From contig JAEPQK010000001.1 in NCBI GenBank assembly GCA_017640615.1, positions 372,001 to 436,000 of the forward strand: a stretch of DNA of 64,000 nucleotides. The letters run 5' to 3'. The stretch comes from Rhizobiaceae bacterium. GTDB lineage: Bacteria; Pseudomonadota; Alphaproteobacteria; Rhizobiales; Rhizobiaceae. The position numbers and the translations under genes were made by a program. Of this stretch, positions 51,348-59,634 are shown piece by piece. The first letter of the stretch is position 1; every line of letters begins with the position of its first letter. A model generated the notes under the pieces. The model saw nothing but the letters and a program-made list of their open reading frames with translations. It was not told where the DNA came from and did not search any database.

Positions 51348-52531
51348 CAGCCGGCTTCCCCGCGCGGCTCTTTCGGCATGCCAAGGCCGCGCTCGGCTAT
51401 GATATTGAGCTGGATTTCGCTTGTGCCGCCATAAACCGTGTCGGCGCGCGTGAAGAAGAAGAGCTGCCTCAGTTTTTCCGCGCGTGGATCGTCGCTGGCG
51501 GCAACACCGGCAAACCCCAACACGTCCATTCCGAGCTTGCCGAGGTCGCGATGCCAATGCGACCACTGGTATTTGTAGCCAAGGCTTTCCAGTTTCGCTT
51601 GCGGATCGGCGTTCTGTGCGAGCATGCGTAGCGCCATATATCGCATCGCTCGAAGGCCGACCCATGCGCGTGCCAGCCGGTCACGGATCATTGGATTGGC
51701 GGCTGCGCCGTTCTCGCGCGCCAGCGTTGCGATCAGGTCCAGCTCGCGTGCGAAGCCCATCTGCTGGCCAAGCGTCGAAATTCCTCTTTCGAAAGACAGA
51801 AGCGCCATGGCGATTTTCCAGCCTTCGCCCGGCTGTCCCACCACGCAATCCGCGCTGGCACGGGCATTGTCGAAGAAGACTGAATTGAACTCAGACCCGC
51901 CGCCGATCTGTCGGATCGGGTGTATCTCAATGCCATCTTGATCGAGCGGCATAAGAAGGAAGATGAGACCGTACGGACCAACCGATCCTTCCTCGCAACG
52001 CGCAACGACGAAAATCCAGTCCGAGAGGTGAGCGAGCGAAGTCCAGACCTTCTGCCCTGTCACCAGCCAGTCCCCGGTTTCGGGATCCCGGCGGGCTCGT
52101 GTCTTTATGTTCGCCAGATCGGAGCCGGCGTCTGGCTCGGAGTAGCCCTGACACCAGAATTCACGGCCCTCGCGAATGGGCGGCAGGAAGCGTTGCTTTT
52201 GCTCCTCGGTTCCGAAGGCAATCAGCGTCGGTCCAAGAAGCCCTTCTCCTATGTGACCAAGGCGTCCTGGTCCTCCCGCACGTGAATATTCTTCCTGAAA
52301 CGCGACCTGCTCGGCAATCGAAAGTCCTCGCCCGCCGTGCTCGCTCGGCCAACCAGGACAGGTCCAGCCGCCTGTGGCAAGTTCGCGCTCCCAGTCCTTT
52401 CTGAGGTCGGGCAGGGCGCCCCCGTCTCCTGCGTGGCCGCGGTCCAGAAGCGGTGCGAAGCGCCCACTCAGATTGGATTTCATCCAATCGGCGACTTCGG
52501 CGCGGAACGCAGTGAGTTCCTTGCCGCTCAC
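51347..52531 (-). CDS. fadE30: Acyl-CoA dehydrogenase, FadE30-like
   Basis: FadE30 is thought to start beta-oxidation of the HIP-CoA propanoate side chain. The 394-residue product has the full fold. Stretches that match mycobacterial FadE30 as I recall it are WPSEHGGRGLSIAEQVAFQEEYSRA (read in parts), FWCQGYSEPDAGSDLA, GQKVWTSLAHLSDW, FERGISTLGQQMGFAREL and the C-terminal YGGTSEIQLNIIAERGLG. It overlaps the small dehydrogenase gene upstream by 4 nt and the NTF2 gene by one base. Together with its small partner it may form an alpha2beta2 enzyme. Confidence 0.8.
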   Translation of the reverse strand: MSGKELTAFRAEVADWMKSNLSGRFAPLLDRGHAGDGGALPDLRKDWERELATGGWTCPGWPSEHGGRGLSIAEQVAFQEEYSRAGGPGRLGHIGEGLLGPTLIAFGTEEQKQRFLPPIREGREFWCQGYSEPDAGSDLANIKTRARRDPETGDWLVTGQKVWTSLAHLSDWIFVVARCEEGSVGPYGLIFLLMPLDQDGIEIHPIRQIGGGSEFNSVFFDNARASADCVVGQPGEGWKIAMALLSFERGISTLGQQMGFARELDLIATLARENGAAANPMIRDRLARAWVGLRAMRYMALRMLAQNADPQAKLESLGYKYQWSHWHRDLGKLGMDVLGFAGVAASDDPRAEKLRQLFFFTRADTVYGGTSEIQLNIIAERGLGMPKEPRGEAG

Positions 52532-53664
52532 GCTGCGACCTCCCGGAGGCTGTCGGCGATCCTCGCCAGCTTCTCCTCCGTGGAACCGAAAAGGTCCGCA
52601 GTCGCTTGCGCTCTGCGCAGATATAGGTGCGGATCGTATTCCCAGGTGTTACCAACGCCACCATGCAGCTGGATGGCTTCCTCCGCCGCTCGCCAAAGTG
52701 CCTCGGCTGCAAGAACGCTGGCACCATCAATCTCTCGAGCGGCTTCGTTGTCATCGGCGTCGAGGCTCGCCGCAGCACCGTAGAGCAACGACCGTGCCTC
52801 GCCAGTGCGGATCAGCAATTCCGCGCAGCGATGCTTGACCGCCTGAAAGGAAGCGATGCTACGTCCGAACTGAATTCGTTCGGCGAGGTAATTCAAAGTG
52901 AGTTCGAGACACCCGCTCGCCGCGCCGATCTGCTCAGCGGCGAGGCCGAGCCGCGCCCACTGAATGGGAGCAACAAACGAGCTGGCTTGGAGGTCGCCCG
53001 CATCGATGCGGGATGCACCGCTCACGGTGACATCGCTCAGCCTCAGCGAGGCAATCGGCATCGTTGAGTCGATTGCGTCTAGAGGCGCAGTAGTGGCCGC
53101 AATCGCCGCCGGCTCGATGGCAAATAGTCCGAGACCTGGCTTGTCCTTCAGCTTTGCCGGGACAAGAACCAGATCGGCTGCCATGAGGTTGAAAACCGCA
53201 GGGCAGAACCCCGAAAGTTTCCAGCCATCTCCATCGGGACAAGCCGTGAACTCGATTGTCTCGAAGGGATCCAGCGCGGCAGGCCTTGGCAGTGCAACCG
53301 TAGCCGCGACACCATCCGATGCGACCCGCGAGAGGAGTGCAAGGCGGGATTCGTCAGCTGCCACTGAATTGATCATCGGTGTACAAAGCGAGACGGTCGC
53401 CCAGAACGGTACTGGCGCGAGGCGGCGCCCGGTTTCCTCTAGCAGCAAGACCATCTCGAATGCGCCGAGCCCAAGCCCTCCGGCGTTTTCCGGGATCGCG
53501 ATACCGCACCATCCGAGCTCGCTCGAAAGCGCCTTCCATAGGGCGGGATCATGCCCCCTGGCGGCTATAGATGCTCGCACAGCTTCAGACGTAGCCCGCT
53601 CGGCGAGGAACCTTTTCGCCTCGTCGCGCATGAACAGCTGGTCTTCTGAGAGTGAAAGATCCAT
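52528..53664 (-). CDS. Acyl-CoA dehydrogenase, small subunit of second pair
   Basis: This 378-residue acyl-CoA dehydrogenase is divergent. It has MDLSLSEDQLFMRDEAKRFL, IPENAGGLGLGAFEMVLLLEE, RIQFGRSIASFQAVKHRCAEL and IQLHGGVGNTWEYDPHLYLRR. I start it at ATG 53664; the frame is open to 53988 but that part would cross the operator and the divergent SDR gene. It precedes the FadE30-like gene with a 4-nt overlap, echoing the first pair in this island. An operator lies 73-92 bp upstream. Confidence 0.83.
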   Translation of the reverse strand: MDLSLSEDQLFMRDEAKRFLAERATSEAVRASIAARGHDPALWKALSSELGWCGIAIPENAGGLGLGAFEMVLLLEETGRRLAPVPFWATVSLCTPMINSVAADESRLALLSRVASDGVAATVALPRPAALDPFETIEFTACPDGDGWKLSGFCPAVFNLMAADLVLVPAKLKDKPGLGLFAIEPAAIAATTAPLDAIDSTMPIASLRLSDVTVSGASRIDAGDLQASSFVAPIQWARLGLAAEQIGAASGCLELTLNYLAERIQFGRSIASFQAVKHRCAELLIRTGEARSLLYGAAASLDADDNEAAREIDGASVLAAEALWRAAEEAIQLHGGVGNTWEYDPHLYLRRAQATADLFGSTEEKLARIADSLREVAA

Positions 53665-53736
53665 TGGCCTATCGGTTTCGTTCCAGAAACTGCCCGGAAC
53701 CGTAACCTGAGACCTCGCAGAGTGGATAGCTCGCAA

Positions 53737-53756
53737 CATCGTCCGAACGAATGATG
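53737..53756 (+). promoter_or_regulatory. Operator copy 8 (dehydrogenase / SDR divergent)
   Basis: The sequence CATCGTCCGAACGAATGATG has a perfect left half and center. The right half departs from GGACTA, but the outer ends CATC/GATG are themselves complementary. It lies between the divergent genes at 53664 (minus strand) and 53813 (plus strand). Confidence 0.68.
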
Positions 53757-53812
53757 CTGGACCTGCCCGCTGCCGTTCATTTTCTCGGGCAATATCCAGC
53801 GCAGTGGACGAC

Positions 53813-54577
53813 ATGGAACCAAAAAAATCTAAGGGAAAGGCGGTCCTCGTTACAGGCGCCGCAAGCGGAATAGGCCGTGCGACCGCGCTTCGTTTTCTCG
53901 AAGCCGGAGCTAATGTGATGCTGGCTGACAGGAACCAGGAGGGCCTGAAACAGGCAGTCTCATCGGCCCCGGAAGCCTCGCACGCCAAGTGGTGCGCCTA
54001 CGATGCGGCTGATGCCGAAGGATCGGCCGGCTTGGTCGACGAAGCGATTGCTGCCTTCGGGCGTCTGGACGTGGTCGTGTGCAATGCGGGCATCTACGAT
54101 CGCGCACATTTCCTCGAGATTGGTCAGGGTGACTGGGACAGAATGCTGGCCATCAACCTGTCGAGCGTATTTCACCTCTTGAAGGCGGCGATCCCGCATC
54201 TCCAGGCAAGCTCCGGAAATGCAGTCACCGTTGCGTCGACCGCAGGCATTCACGGTATCGCCTATGCAGCGCACTACGCCGCAGCAAAGGCCGGCATCAT
54301 TGCGATGACCAAATCGCTTGCGGTTGAATTCGGGCCGTCGGGAATCCGGTTCAACACCGTTTGTCCGGGGAAGGTGAATACTGCCATCGGAGCCGGCCTC
54401 CAGCCGCTCAAGAACCAGAATGATGGGTTGCTCGTGCGTCCGCCGAAACTCGCCGGGCGCGTGGACGGGGGTGAGCCAGGCGATCTGGCCTCGGCAATTA
54501 CCTGGCTAGCATCTGATGAAGCGCGCTACGTGAGCGGCTCGGTACTCGTTGTCGACGGCGCACAGAATATCGGGTGA
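53813..54577 (+). CDS. Short-chain dehydrogenase/reductase
   Basis: This 254-residue SDR has TGAASGIG (cofactor site), CNAGIYD, Ser in TVASTAG and the active site Y-A-A-A-K. It ends with VSGSVLVVDGAQNIG. Start at ATG 53813; GTG 53804 is an alternative. It is the first gene of a rightward unit with the NTF2-like gene 4 nt downstream and shares its promoter region with the second dehydrogenase pair. Substrate unknown. Confidence 0.86.
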   Translation: MEPKKSKGKAVLVTGAASGIGRATALRFLEAGANVMLADRNQEGLKQAVSSAPEASHAKWCAYDAADAEGSAGLVDEAIAAFGRLDVVVCNAGIYDRAHFLEIGQGDWDRMLAINLSSVFHLLKAAIPHLQASSGNAVTVASTAGIHGIAYAAHYAAAKAGIIAMTKSLAVEFGPSGIRFNTVCPGKVNTAIGAGLQPLKNQNDGLLVRPPKLAGRVDGGEPGDLASAITWLASDEARYVSGSVLVVDGAQNIG

Positions 54578-54581
54578 CGAC

Positions 54582-55070
54582 ATGTCGATGGAAGATCGAA
54601 TTGACCGGCTTGAGCGCCGCGTTGCGGAGCTGGAGGATCGCTTGGCGATTCTCGATCTGATCGCGTCCTATGGCCCCGCAGTTGATAGCGTTGATCGGAA
54701 GGCCGTTGCCGAGATATGGGAACTAGACGGAAGCTACGACTTCGGTGGCGACCCTCTTGCTGGCCGGAACAATGTTGCGGCGCTCGTCGATCTCGAAACG
54801 CACCGCCAATACGTGTCGGCAGGCTCAGCGCACGTGCTGTCCAATCCCCGGATAGTTCTGGATGGCGACCGGGCGATCGCGGTCAACTACTCGCAGGTGT
54901 TCGTGAAGGCGGAGCACGGCTGGCGTGCTGATCGCACTTCTGCAAACCGCTGGGAACTGAAACGAACGGAAGATGGCTGGAAAGTAGAAAGCCGGACCAA
55001 CAGATTGCTCGATGGGTCCGAGCCGGCCCGCCGACTATTGAGAAGCGAGATTGACCGACTGAACGAGTGA
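54582..55070 (+). CDS. SnoaL/NTF2-fold protein, dehydratase-like (copy 4)
   Basis: This 162-residue NTF2-fold protein starts with a charged helix (MSMEDRIDRLERRVAELEDR), probably a coiled coil for oligomerisation. It contains Y30-x4-D35-x2-D38 and H84. These are at the same residue numbers, or within one, as the known catalytic residues Tyr30, Asp35 and His83 of the bile-acid 7-alpha-dehydratase BaiE. Of the four copies, this is the closest to BaiE in numbering. A dehydratase role is inferred, not shown. Confidence 0.8.
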   Translation: MSMEDRIDRLERRVAELEDRLAILDLIASYGPAVDSVDRKAVAEIWELDGSYDFGGDPLAGRNNVAALVDLETHRQYVSAGSAHVLSNPRIVLDGDRAIAVNYSQVFVKAEHGWRADRTSANRWELKRTEDGWKVESRTNRLLDGSEPARRLLRSEIDRLNE

Positions 55071-55083
55071 AGCCTCCATGAAG

Positions 55084-55103
55084 CATCGTCCGAACGGGGT
55101 ATG
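55084..55103 (+). promoter_or_regulatory. Operator copy 9 (upstream of SDR at 55156)
   Basis: The sequence CATCGTCCGAACGGGGTATG has a perfect left half and GAAC center; the right half (GGGGTATG) is degenerate. It lies 14 bp after the NTF2 stop and 53 bp before the SDR start, so this SDR seems to have its own promoter. Confidence 0.68.
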
Positions 55104-55155
55104 AGCGCGCTTGCACGATTCCGCATGCTGTCGGGCAAAGAGCGAAGGGTGAGGG

Positions 55156-56031
55156 ATGTCCATTCTAGAAGGCAAAGCAATCGCGATCACAGGTTCCGGA
55201 AGCGGGATCGGTGCGTCCTATGCCCGTCATTGCGCCAAACTCGGCGCACTCATTCTGGTCAACGATATCGATGAAGCCGCGGCGGAGGCGATTGTTGCGG
55301 AAATTCTCGCAGCAGGCGGCGAAGCGGTCTCCTGCCCAGGCGACATCTCCGATTGGGCATTTGGCGGCGAACTCGTCGCCTCATGCATCGATGCTTTCGG
55401 GCGTATCGACGGGTTGGTCAACAATGCCGCGGTACTGCGACACGGCACCATCACCGACATGACCGAACGCGACCTGCGAGCAATGCTCGATGTGAACACG
55501 ATCGGCACAGCGTCCTGCGCTTTCCACGCTGCGCGCGCAATGCTCGACGCTGAGGGCGGCGGGTCGATCGTCAATGTCAGCTCGGGTTCGCAGGCAGGCG
55601 AGATAGCGCTAGGTGGCTACGGCGCCTCGAAGGCGGCGGTGGCGTCGCTAACCTTCAGTTGGGCTATGGAGCTCAAGGAAACGAACGTACGGGTGAATGC
55701 GGTCTCGCCGCTCGCCGACACGGCAATGTCCGCGAGCAACAAAGGGTTCATGGAAAAGCAGTCGGCGAGCCGAGAAGTTGTCTACACGACCTTGCCCGCC
55801 CCCCAGACCAATGCGCCGGTCGTGGCGTTCCTGCTCTCGGATGCATCAGTCGGAATAAACGGCCAGATCGTACGCATCGCAGGCAACGAACTGTCCTTCG
55901 TAACCCATCCTGCAATTGCAGAGCCGGTGTTGCGCGGGGAATGGACCGACACGGCGGTTGCCGAAGCGTTTCGCGACAATCTTGCGGGGACACAGCGAAA
56001 GCTGGGATTGACCTATGCGAGGAGCGCGTGA
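55156..56031 (+). CDS. Short-chain dehydrogenase/reductase
   Basis: This 291-residue SDR has TGSGSGIG at the cofactor site, the acidic NDID loop, NNAAVLRHG, Ser in NVSSGSQAG and the active site Y-G-A-S-K. A C-terminal tail of about 45 residues (ELSFVTHPAIAEPVLRGEW onward) is longer than in a minimal SDR and recalls the C-terminal tail of hydroxyacyl-CoA dehydrogenases. The following 146 bp contain a GGCCAA-N5-TTGGCC hairpin (56045-56061) and lead to the TetR gene. Substrate unknown. Confidence 0.86.
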   Translation: MSILEGKAIAITGSGSGIGASYARHCAKLGALILVNDIDEAAAEAIVAEILAAGGEAVSCPGDISDWAFGGELVASCIDAFGRIDGLVNNAAVLRHGTITDMTERDLRAMLDVNTIGTASCAFHAARAMLDAEGGGSIVNVSSGSQAGEIALGGYGASKAAVASLTFSWAMELKETNVRVNAVSPLADTAMSASNKGFMEKQSASREVVYTTLPAPQTNAPVVAFLLSDASVGINGQIVRIAGNELSFVTHPAIAEPVLRGEWTDTAVAEAFRDNLAGTQRKLGLTYARSA

Positions 56032-56044
56032 ACAACCCACAACA

Positions 56045-56061
56045 CGGCCAAACTACTTGGC
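56045..56061. repeat. Inverted repeat downstream of SDR, before tetR
   Basis: A perfect 6-bp inverted repeat (GGCCAA, 5-nt spacer, TTGGCC) follows the SDR stop by 13 bp. It may act as a weak terminator or as a protein-binding site in front of the TetR gene, whose start is 117 bp further on. No T-tract follows. Confidence 0.35.
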
Positions 56062-56177
56062 CCTGCGGAATATCGGCGGAATTGCCATTTTGATGCGCGG
56101 TGAACATCATCTAAATACTACCGGGCGGCGATCGGGATTCGTTCTTGGCATAACGGCTGCACAATCATGAGAACCCA

Positions 56178-56936
56178 ATGCCCAGTGTGAAACAGGCGCC
56201 TTCGCAACACGGTCGACGCGCGGCGAACAGGGGGGGCGCATCGGAAAGGCCTGCTCGGCAGCCGACAAATCCGCGGAAGGAACTGGTGCGCGACCAGCTC
56301 ATCGATATTGCCGCGCGCATGTTTGACGAGAAGGGATACGCAAATACGGGCATTGGCGACATCGCGCAGGAAATCGGCCTCGGCCGCTCTGCCGTCTATC
56401 ACTACTTCCGCAACAAGGAAGAAATACTGGCTGCGCTTGTAGAGGCAGAAGCGCTCACGCCGTCCCATCAATTGCAGCACCTGATCGAGGACGACACTCT
56501 CACCGCAACCGAGCGGCTGCGTCGCGCGGTAACCGACGGGATTATCAGGCGTTTGTCGTCGGGATCCAGGTTCATCTTTTTCTCACGCCTCGAAGCGCAA
56601 ATTCCCGACCATCTGGGCGAGCTTTACAATCAAAGTCGTCGCCAGATTTACGATTTTTATGTGCGATGCATTGCTGACGGCATCGCCTCGGGTGAGTTCA
56701 GAGACGTCGATCCCAAGATCGCTGCCTTTGCGGTTATCGGCATGGCGAACTGGACCTCTCGCTGGTACTCGCCCAAGGGGTCGAAATCGCCGCGCGAGAT
56801 CGCCGAGGTCATCGCCGACATTGCGCTATCGGGATTGCGGATGCCTGACCACGTAAATGGGGATATTTCCGCGCTTCGCAATTCGGTTCAGGCGCTGAAA
56901 GGGCAGGTTGACCTGCTCGAGCAACTGCTACCCTGA
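56178..56936 (+). CDS. TetR-family regulator, candidate for the island regulon
   Basis: This 252-residue regulator has an unusual basic N-terminal extension (residues 1-33) before the helix-turn-helix (AARMFDEKGYANTGIGDIAQE, LGRSAVYHYFRNKEEIL). It has a C-terminal ligand domain with the pattern WTSRWYSPKGSKSPREIAE, which recalls the corresponding segment of the mycobacterial CD-ring repressor KstR2. It is the only TetR gene in the island and is located amid its operons. I infer that it binds the palindrome found ten times, probably released by a CoA thioester as KstR2 is by HIP-CoA. A degenerate site may lie at about 56104-56121. Confidence 0.85.
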   Translation: MPSVKQAPSQHGRRAANRGGASERPARQPTNPRKELVRDQLIDIAARMFDEKGYANTGIGDIAQEIGLGRSAVYHYFRNKEEILAALVEAEALTPSHQLQHLIEDDTLTATERLRRAVTDGIIRRLSSGSRFIFFSRLEAQIPDHLGELYNQSRRQIYDFYVRCIADGIASGEFRDVDPKIAAFAVIGMANWTSRWYSPKGSKSPREIAEVIADIALSGLRMPDHVNGDISALRNSVQALKGQVDLLEQLLP

Positions 56937-56947
56937 CGGCACCTCGT

Positions 56948-57529
56948 TTAGGCGAACTTCACATCCGCTTGGACTAGAAAGTCGGCATAGGTGTCGAACC
57001 GGATCGGGGTGTCGCCGTCGGTCCACGAATCCACAGCCTTTCGAATAGCTTCGCGCGAGCGGCGCCACTGCGGCGGCACAATCTCTAGCATCGGTCCATA
57101 GAGCGACGGGGAATCGTAGTACACGATCGGCAGTGCTTGACCTTCTACCCTGATCTCGTAAACGGGCTCGTAGCCGGCCGCTTCGATACGCCGTGTCGCC
57201 AGTGCGTGGTCATGCACCCAGAAACCCAGATGCTGCAGCCCCTCACGTCCGGCTTCGAGGAATTCGGTATACGGTGAGGGCGCAGTATTGCGCTGTTCGA
57301 TGAGTTCAATCTGAACATCGCCCATGAAACCAAAGGCCAGCTTGAGCTCAACGGAAACTTCCTGCCCGCGCATGTAGGTGGGCGGCGGCGGTTGCGCCGT
57401 TCCGTGCTCCATGATCACGAACGGGCCCACGCCAAACACGTCGTTCCAGTGACGAACCGCCGCCTCGACATCGCGCACAACAAAGCCGAGCTGCGTGGCC
57501 GGCCCGAGTATTGGCGAAAGGCCGGTCAC
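56948..57529 (-). CDS. VOC-family (glyoxalase-fold) protein
   Basis: This 193-residue protein has a vicinal-oxygen-chelate fold with two beta-alpha-beta-beta-beta modules: QLGFVVRDVEAAVRHWNDVFGVGPF in the first and LQHLGFWVHDHALATRRIEAAGYEP in the second (each shown in part). Possible metal ligands are His in QHLGF and Glu in LEIVPP. Relatives include methylmalonyl-CoA epimerase and ring-cleavage dioxygenases. An epimerase for a methyl-branched acyl-CoA would be useful for 2-methyl-branched steroid ring fragments, but this is a guess. It lies 7 nt downstream of the thiolase gene. Confidence 0.82.
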   Translation of the reverse strand: MTGLSPILGPATQLGFVVRDVEAAVRHWNDVFGVGPFVIMEHGTAQPPPPTYMRGQEVSVELKLAFGFMGDVQIELIEQRNTAPSPYTEFLEAGREGLQHLGFWVHDHALATRRIEAAGYEPVYEIRVEGQALPIVYYDSPSLYGPMLEIVPPQWRRSREAIRKAVDSWTDGDTPIRFDTYADFLVQADVKFA

Positions 57530-57536
57530 GTGGCGC

Positions 57537-58760
57537 TCACTGGAAAATCTCGAACAGCCCGGCTGCGCCCATTCCGCCGCCGACGCACATGGTAACGACC
57601 CCGTATTTCGCGCCGCGCCGGCGCCCCTCGATAAGAACGTGCCCGGTCGTGCGTGCTCCGGTCATTCCGAAGGGATGGCCTATGGCGATCGCGCCACCGT
57701 TAACGTTGAGGATTTCGGGATCGATACCGAGCTTGTCGCGACAATATACGGCCTGGCTAGCGAACGCCTCGTTCAATTCCCAAAGGCCGATGTCGGAAAC
57801 CTTGAGCCCGTGCTGCTGCAGCAGCTTTGGCACGGCAATCACAGGGCCGATACCCATCTCCTCGGGCAATACCCCGGCGACCGTCATGCCGCGATAGACG
57901 CCGAGTGGGTTCAGTCCGCGTTTTTCCGCCAGCTTCGCTTCCATGAGAACGAGAGCGGCCGCGCCATCGGAAAACTGCGAGGCATTGCCGGCGGTAATGT
58001 TCTCGCCGACCCTGATGATTTCGCCATCCGAGAATACCGGCGGGAGCTTGTTCAGCCCCTCCAATGTGGTGTCGGCGCGTATGCCTTCATCGCGTGTAAG
58101 GAGGGTGTCCTCATGCCAGGTTTCTTTGGTCTCTTTGTCGACCATGAGCTTAGTGGTTGTAAGCGGAACGATCTCGTCATCGAAGCGACCTGCCTGGTGA
58201 GCCGCGGCCGCGCGCAACTGGCTGGTGAGCGCGAATTCGTCCTGAACCTCGCGCGATACCCCGTATTTGCGGGCAACGATCTCGGCGGTCTCGATCATCG
58301 AGATGTACATATGCGGCCAGTTCGCCAGAACGGTTTCGGAACGCGCTCGATGGGTGTTCTTGTGCTTGTTCTGGGTGAGGCTGATCGATTCCACGCCGCC
58401 AGCAACGACTACATCCATACTATCGACCATGATCTGTTTAGCCGCCGTCGCAACCGCGACGACACCGGACGAGCACATGCGATCGATCGTCATGCCAGGA
58501 ACGCTTTCGGGCATGCCGGCAGCGGCGGCTGTCAATCGTCCTATGTTGTAGCCTTGGGTTCCCTGTTGAGCGGAGCAACCGAGGACCACGTCCTCGATCT
58601 CGCCCGGCTCGACACCGGCGCGCTCGATAGCATGCTTGGCCGCATGGCCCGACAGCGCCGGCGCTTCCGTGTCATTGTAGGCTCCGCGAAATGCTTTCGC
58701 GACGGGTGTGCGGGCAACAGAAACAATGACGGCTTCGCGCAAGGTCGGCTCCTGGGACAT
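57537..58760 (-). CDS. Thiolase (acetyl-CoA acyltransferase family), second copy
   Basis: This 407-residue thiolase differs from the FadA6-like protein. The nucleophilic Cys96 is in DRMCSSG, the His is in [11 protein letters not shown], and Cys392 is in [10 protein letters not shown]. Start at ATG 58760; the open frame is longer but the extra part has no start context. It probably cleaves a different 3-ketoacyl-CoA in the island. An operator lies 37-55 bp upstream. The VOC-family gene follows in the same transcript. Confidence 0.88.
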   Translation of the reverse strand: MSQEPTLREAVIVSVARTPVAKAFRGAYNDTEAPALSGHAAKHAIERAGVEPGEIEDVVLGCSAQQGTQGYNIGRLTAAAAGMPESVPGMTIDRMCSSGVVAVATAAKQIMVDSMDVVVAGGVESISLTQNKHKNTHRARSETVLANWPHMYISMIETAEIVARKYGVSREVQDEFALTSQLRAAAAHQAGRFDDEIVPLTTTKLMVDKETKETWHEDTLLTRDEGIRADTTLEGLNKLPPVFSDGEIIRVGENITAGNASQFSDGAAALVLMEAKLAEKRGLNPLGVYRGMTVAGVLPEEMGIGPVIAVPKLLQQHGLKVSDIGLWELNEAFASQAVYCRDKLGIDPEILNVNGGAIAIGHPFGMTGARTTGHVLIEGRRRGAKYGVVTMCVGGGMGAAGLFEIFQ

Positions 58761-58796
58761 TTTGATATCAGCACTAGGAGGCGCCGTACGCCGCAA

Positions 58797-58815
58797 CATC
58801 GTCCGGGCGGACTAA
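58797..58815 (+). promoter_or_regulatory. Operator copy 10 (upstream of second thiolase)
   Basis: The sequence CATCGTCCGGGCGGACTAA has perfect halves TCGTCC and GGACTA with a GGGC center. It lies 37 bp upstream of the thiolase start and before the SDR stop at 58835, so the thiolase-VOC pair has its own promoter. Confidence 0.8.
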
Positions 58816-58834
58816 AGCGATGCCGTTGGAACGG

Positions 58835-59614
58835 TCACACCGAATAGCCGCCATCGACGCAGATAACCTGGCCGGTCACGAATCCCGCCCTCGAAGAGGC
58901 GAGAAACGAAACCGCCTCTGCAACATCGATTGCCTGGCCGTTACGCCTGAGCGGCGTGTTTCGGGCGGCGGCCTCGAGATACTTTTCGTCGATGTGACCC
59001 ATCTTGGAGAGCTCAGGCATTTGCCCGGCTTCGATCATGCCGAGCGCGACGCCGTTTGCGCGCACGCCATAGCGCCCTTCCTCTTTCGCTACGCCCTTCA
59101 TGAGCGCATTGACGCCGGCTTTAGGGATAACCGACAGGCCATCGGCCGAAGCATAGCGATAATGCGCCGCTGTCTGGCAGGCGACGACTGATCCGCGCGC
59201 CGTTCGCAAATGCGGCAATGCCGCTTGCACAACATTGAAGAAACCGAACGTGTCCTGCATGAGATGCTTCCTCATCTGGTCCGGTTCGACCTTGCTCAGA
59301 TGGATGAGCGGCACCAATGGGCCGGCTGCGTATACCACCGTATGAATGCCGCCATAGGTCGATATCACAGCGTCGATGAAGGATTGCACCGCAGTGCTGT
59401 CCTCGATGTTGAGCTGGTGCACCGATGCACTATTCCCTATTGCCTCCACCGCCTCAGCGGCAACCCGCGCGCGCTGCTCGTTGCCGAAGTATGTGAGGGC
59501 GATGTCGCAGCCGTCGCGAGCCAGAACCCGGCAGATTTCGGCACCCACGCCGCCGCTACCGCCAATGACAATTGCTGCGCCGGATGAGGGGAACAGGCTG
59601 ACATCAGCGGTCAT
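58835..59614 (-). CDS. SDR-like protein with altered catalytic Tyr
   Basis: This 259-residue SDR has the cofactor motif GGSGGVGAE and the C-terminal VTGQVICVDGGYSV typical of a complete protein. The expected YxxxK is S-V-I-P-K: Lys165 is present but the catalytic Tyr is Ser161. Tyr152 and Tyr154 lie nearby in HYRYAS and might replace it. The enzyme may still reduce or may serve another function, such as enoyl reduction, where the motif also varies. It is the last gene of the unit fadB, ipdA, ipdB, acyl-CoA dehydrogenase, SDR. Confidence 0.86.
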   Translation of the reverse strand: MTADVSLFPSSGAAIVIGGSGGVGAEICRVLARDGCDIALTYFGNEQRARVAAEAVEAIGNSASVHQLNIEDSTAVQSFIDAVISTYGGIHTVVYAAGPLVPLIHLSKVEPDQMRKHLMQDTFGFFNVVQAALPHLRTARGSVVACQTAAHYRYASADGLSVIPKAGVNALMKGVAKEEGRYGVRANGVALGMIEAGQMPELSKMGHIDEKYLEAAARNTPLRRNGQAIDVAEAVSFLASSRAGFVTGQVICVDGGYSV

Positions 59615-59634
59615 TTTCGGTGTCTCCTTGAGCG

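Noticed and set aside
56104..56121. CATCATCTAAATACTACC upstream of the TetR gene as an eleventh operator
   Set aside because: Starts like the consensus but loses the GTCC/GGAC core and needs a 2-bp gap, so it is not counted; it may be a degenerate autoregulatory site.
57495..58847. 450-codon open frame antisense to the second thiolase
   Set aside because: The thiolase reading shows intact catalytic motifs; the antisense frame is an ordinary shadow of high-GC coding DNA.
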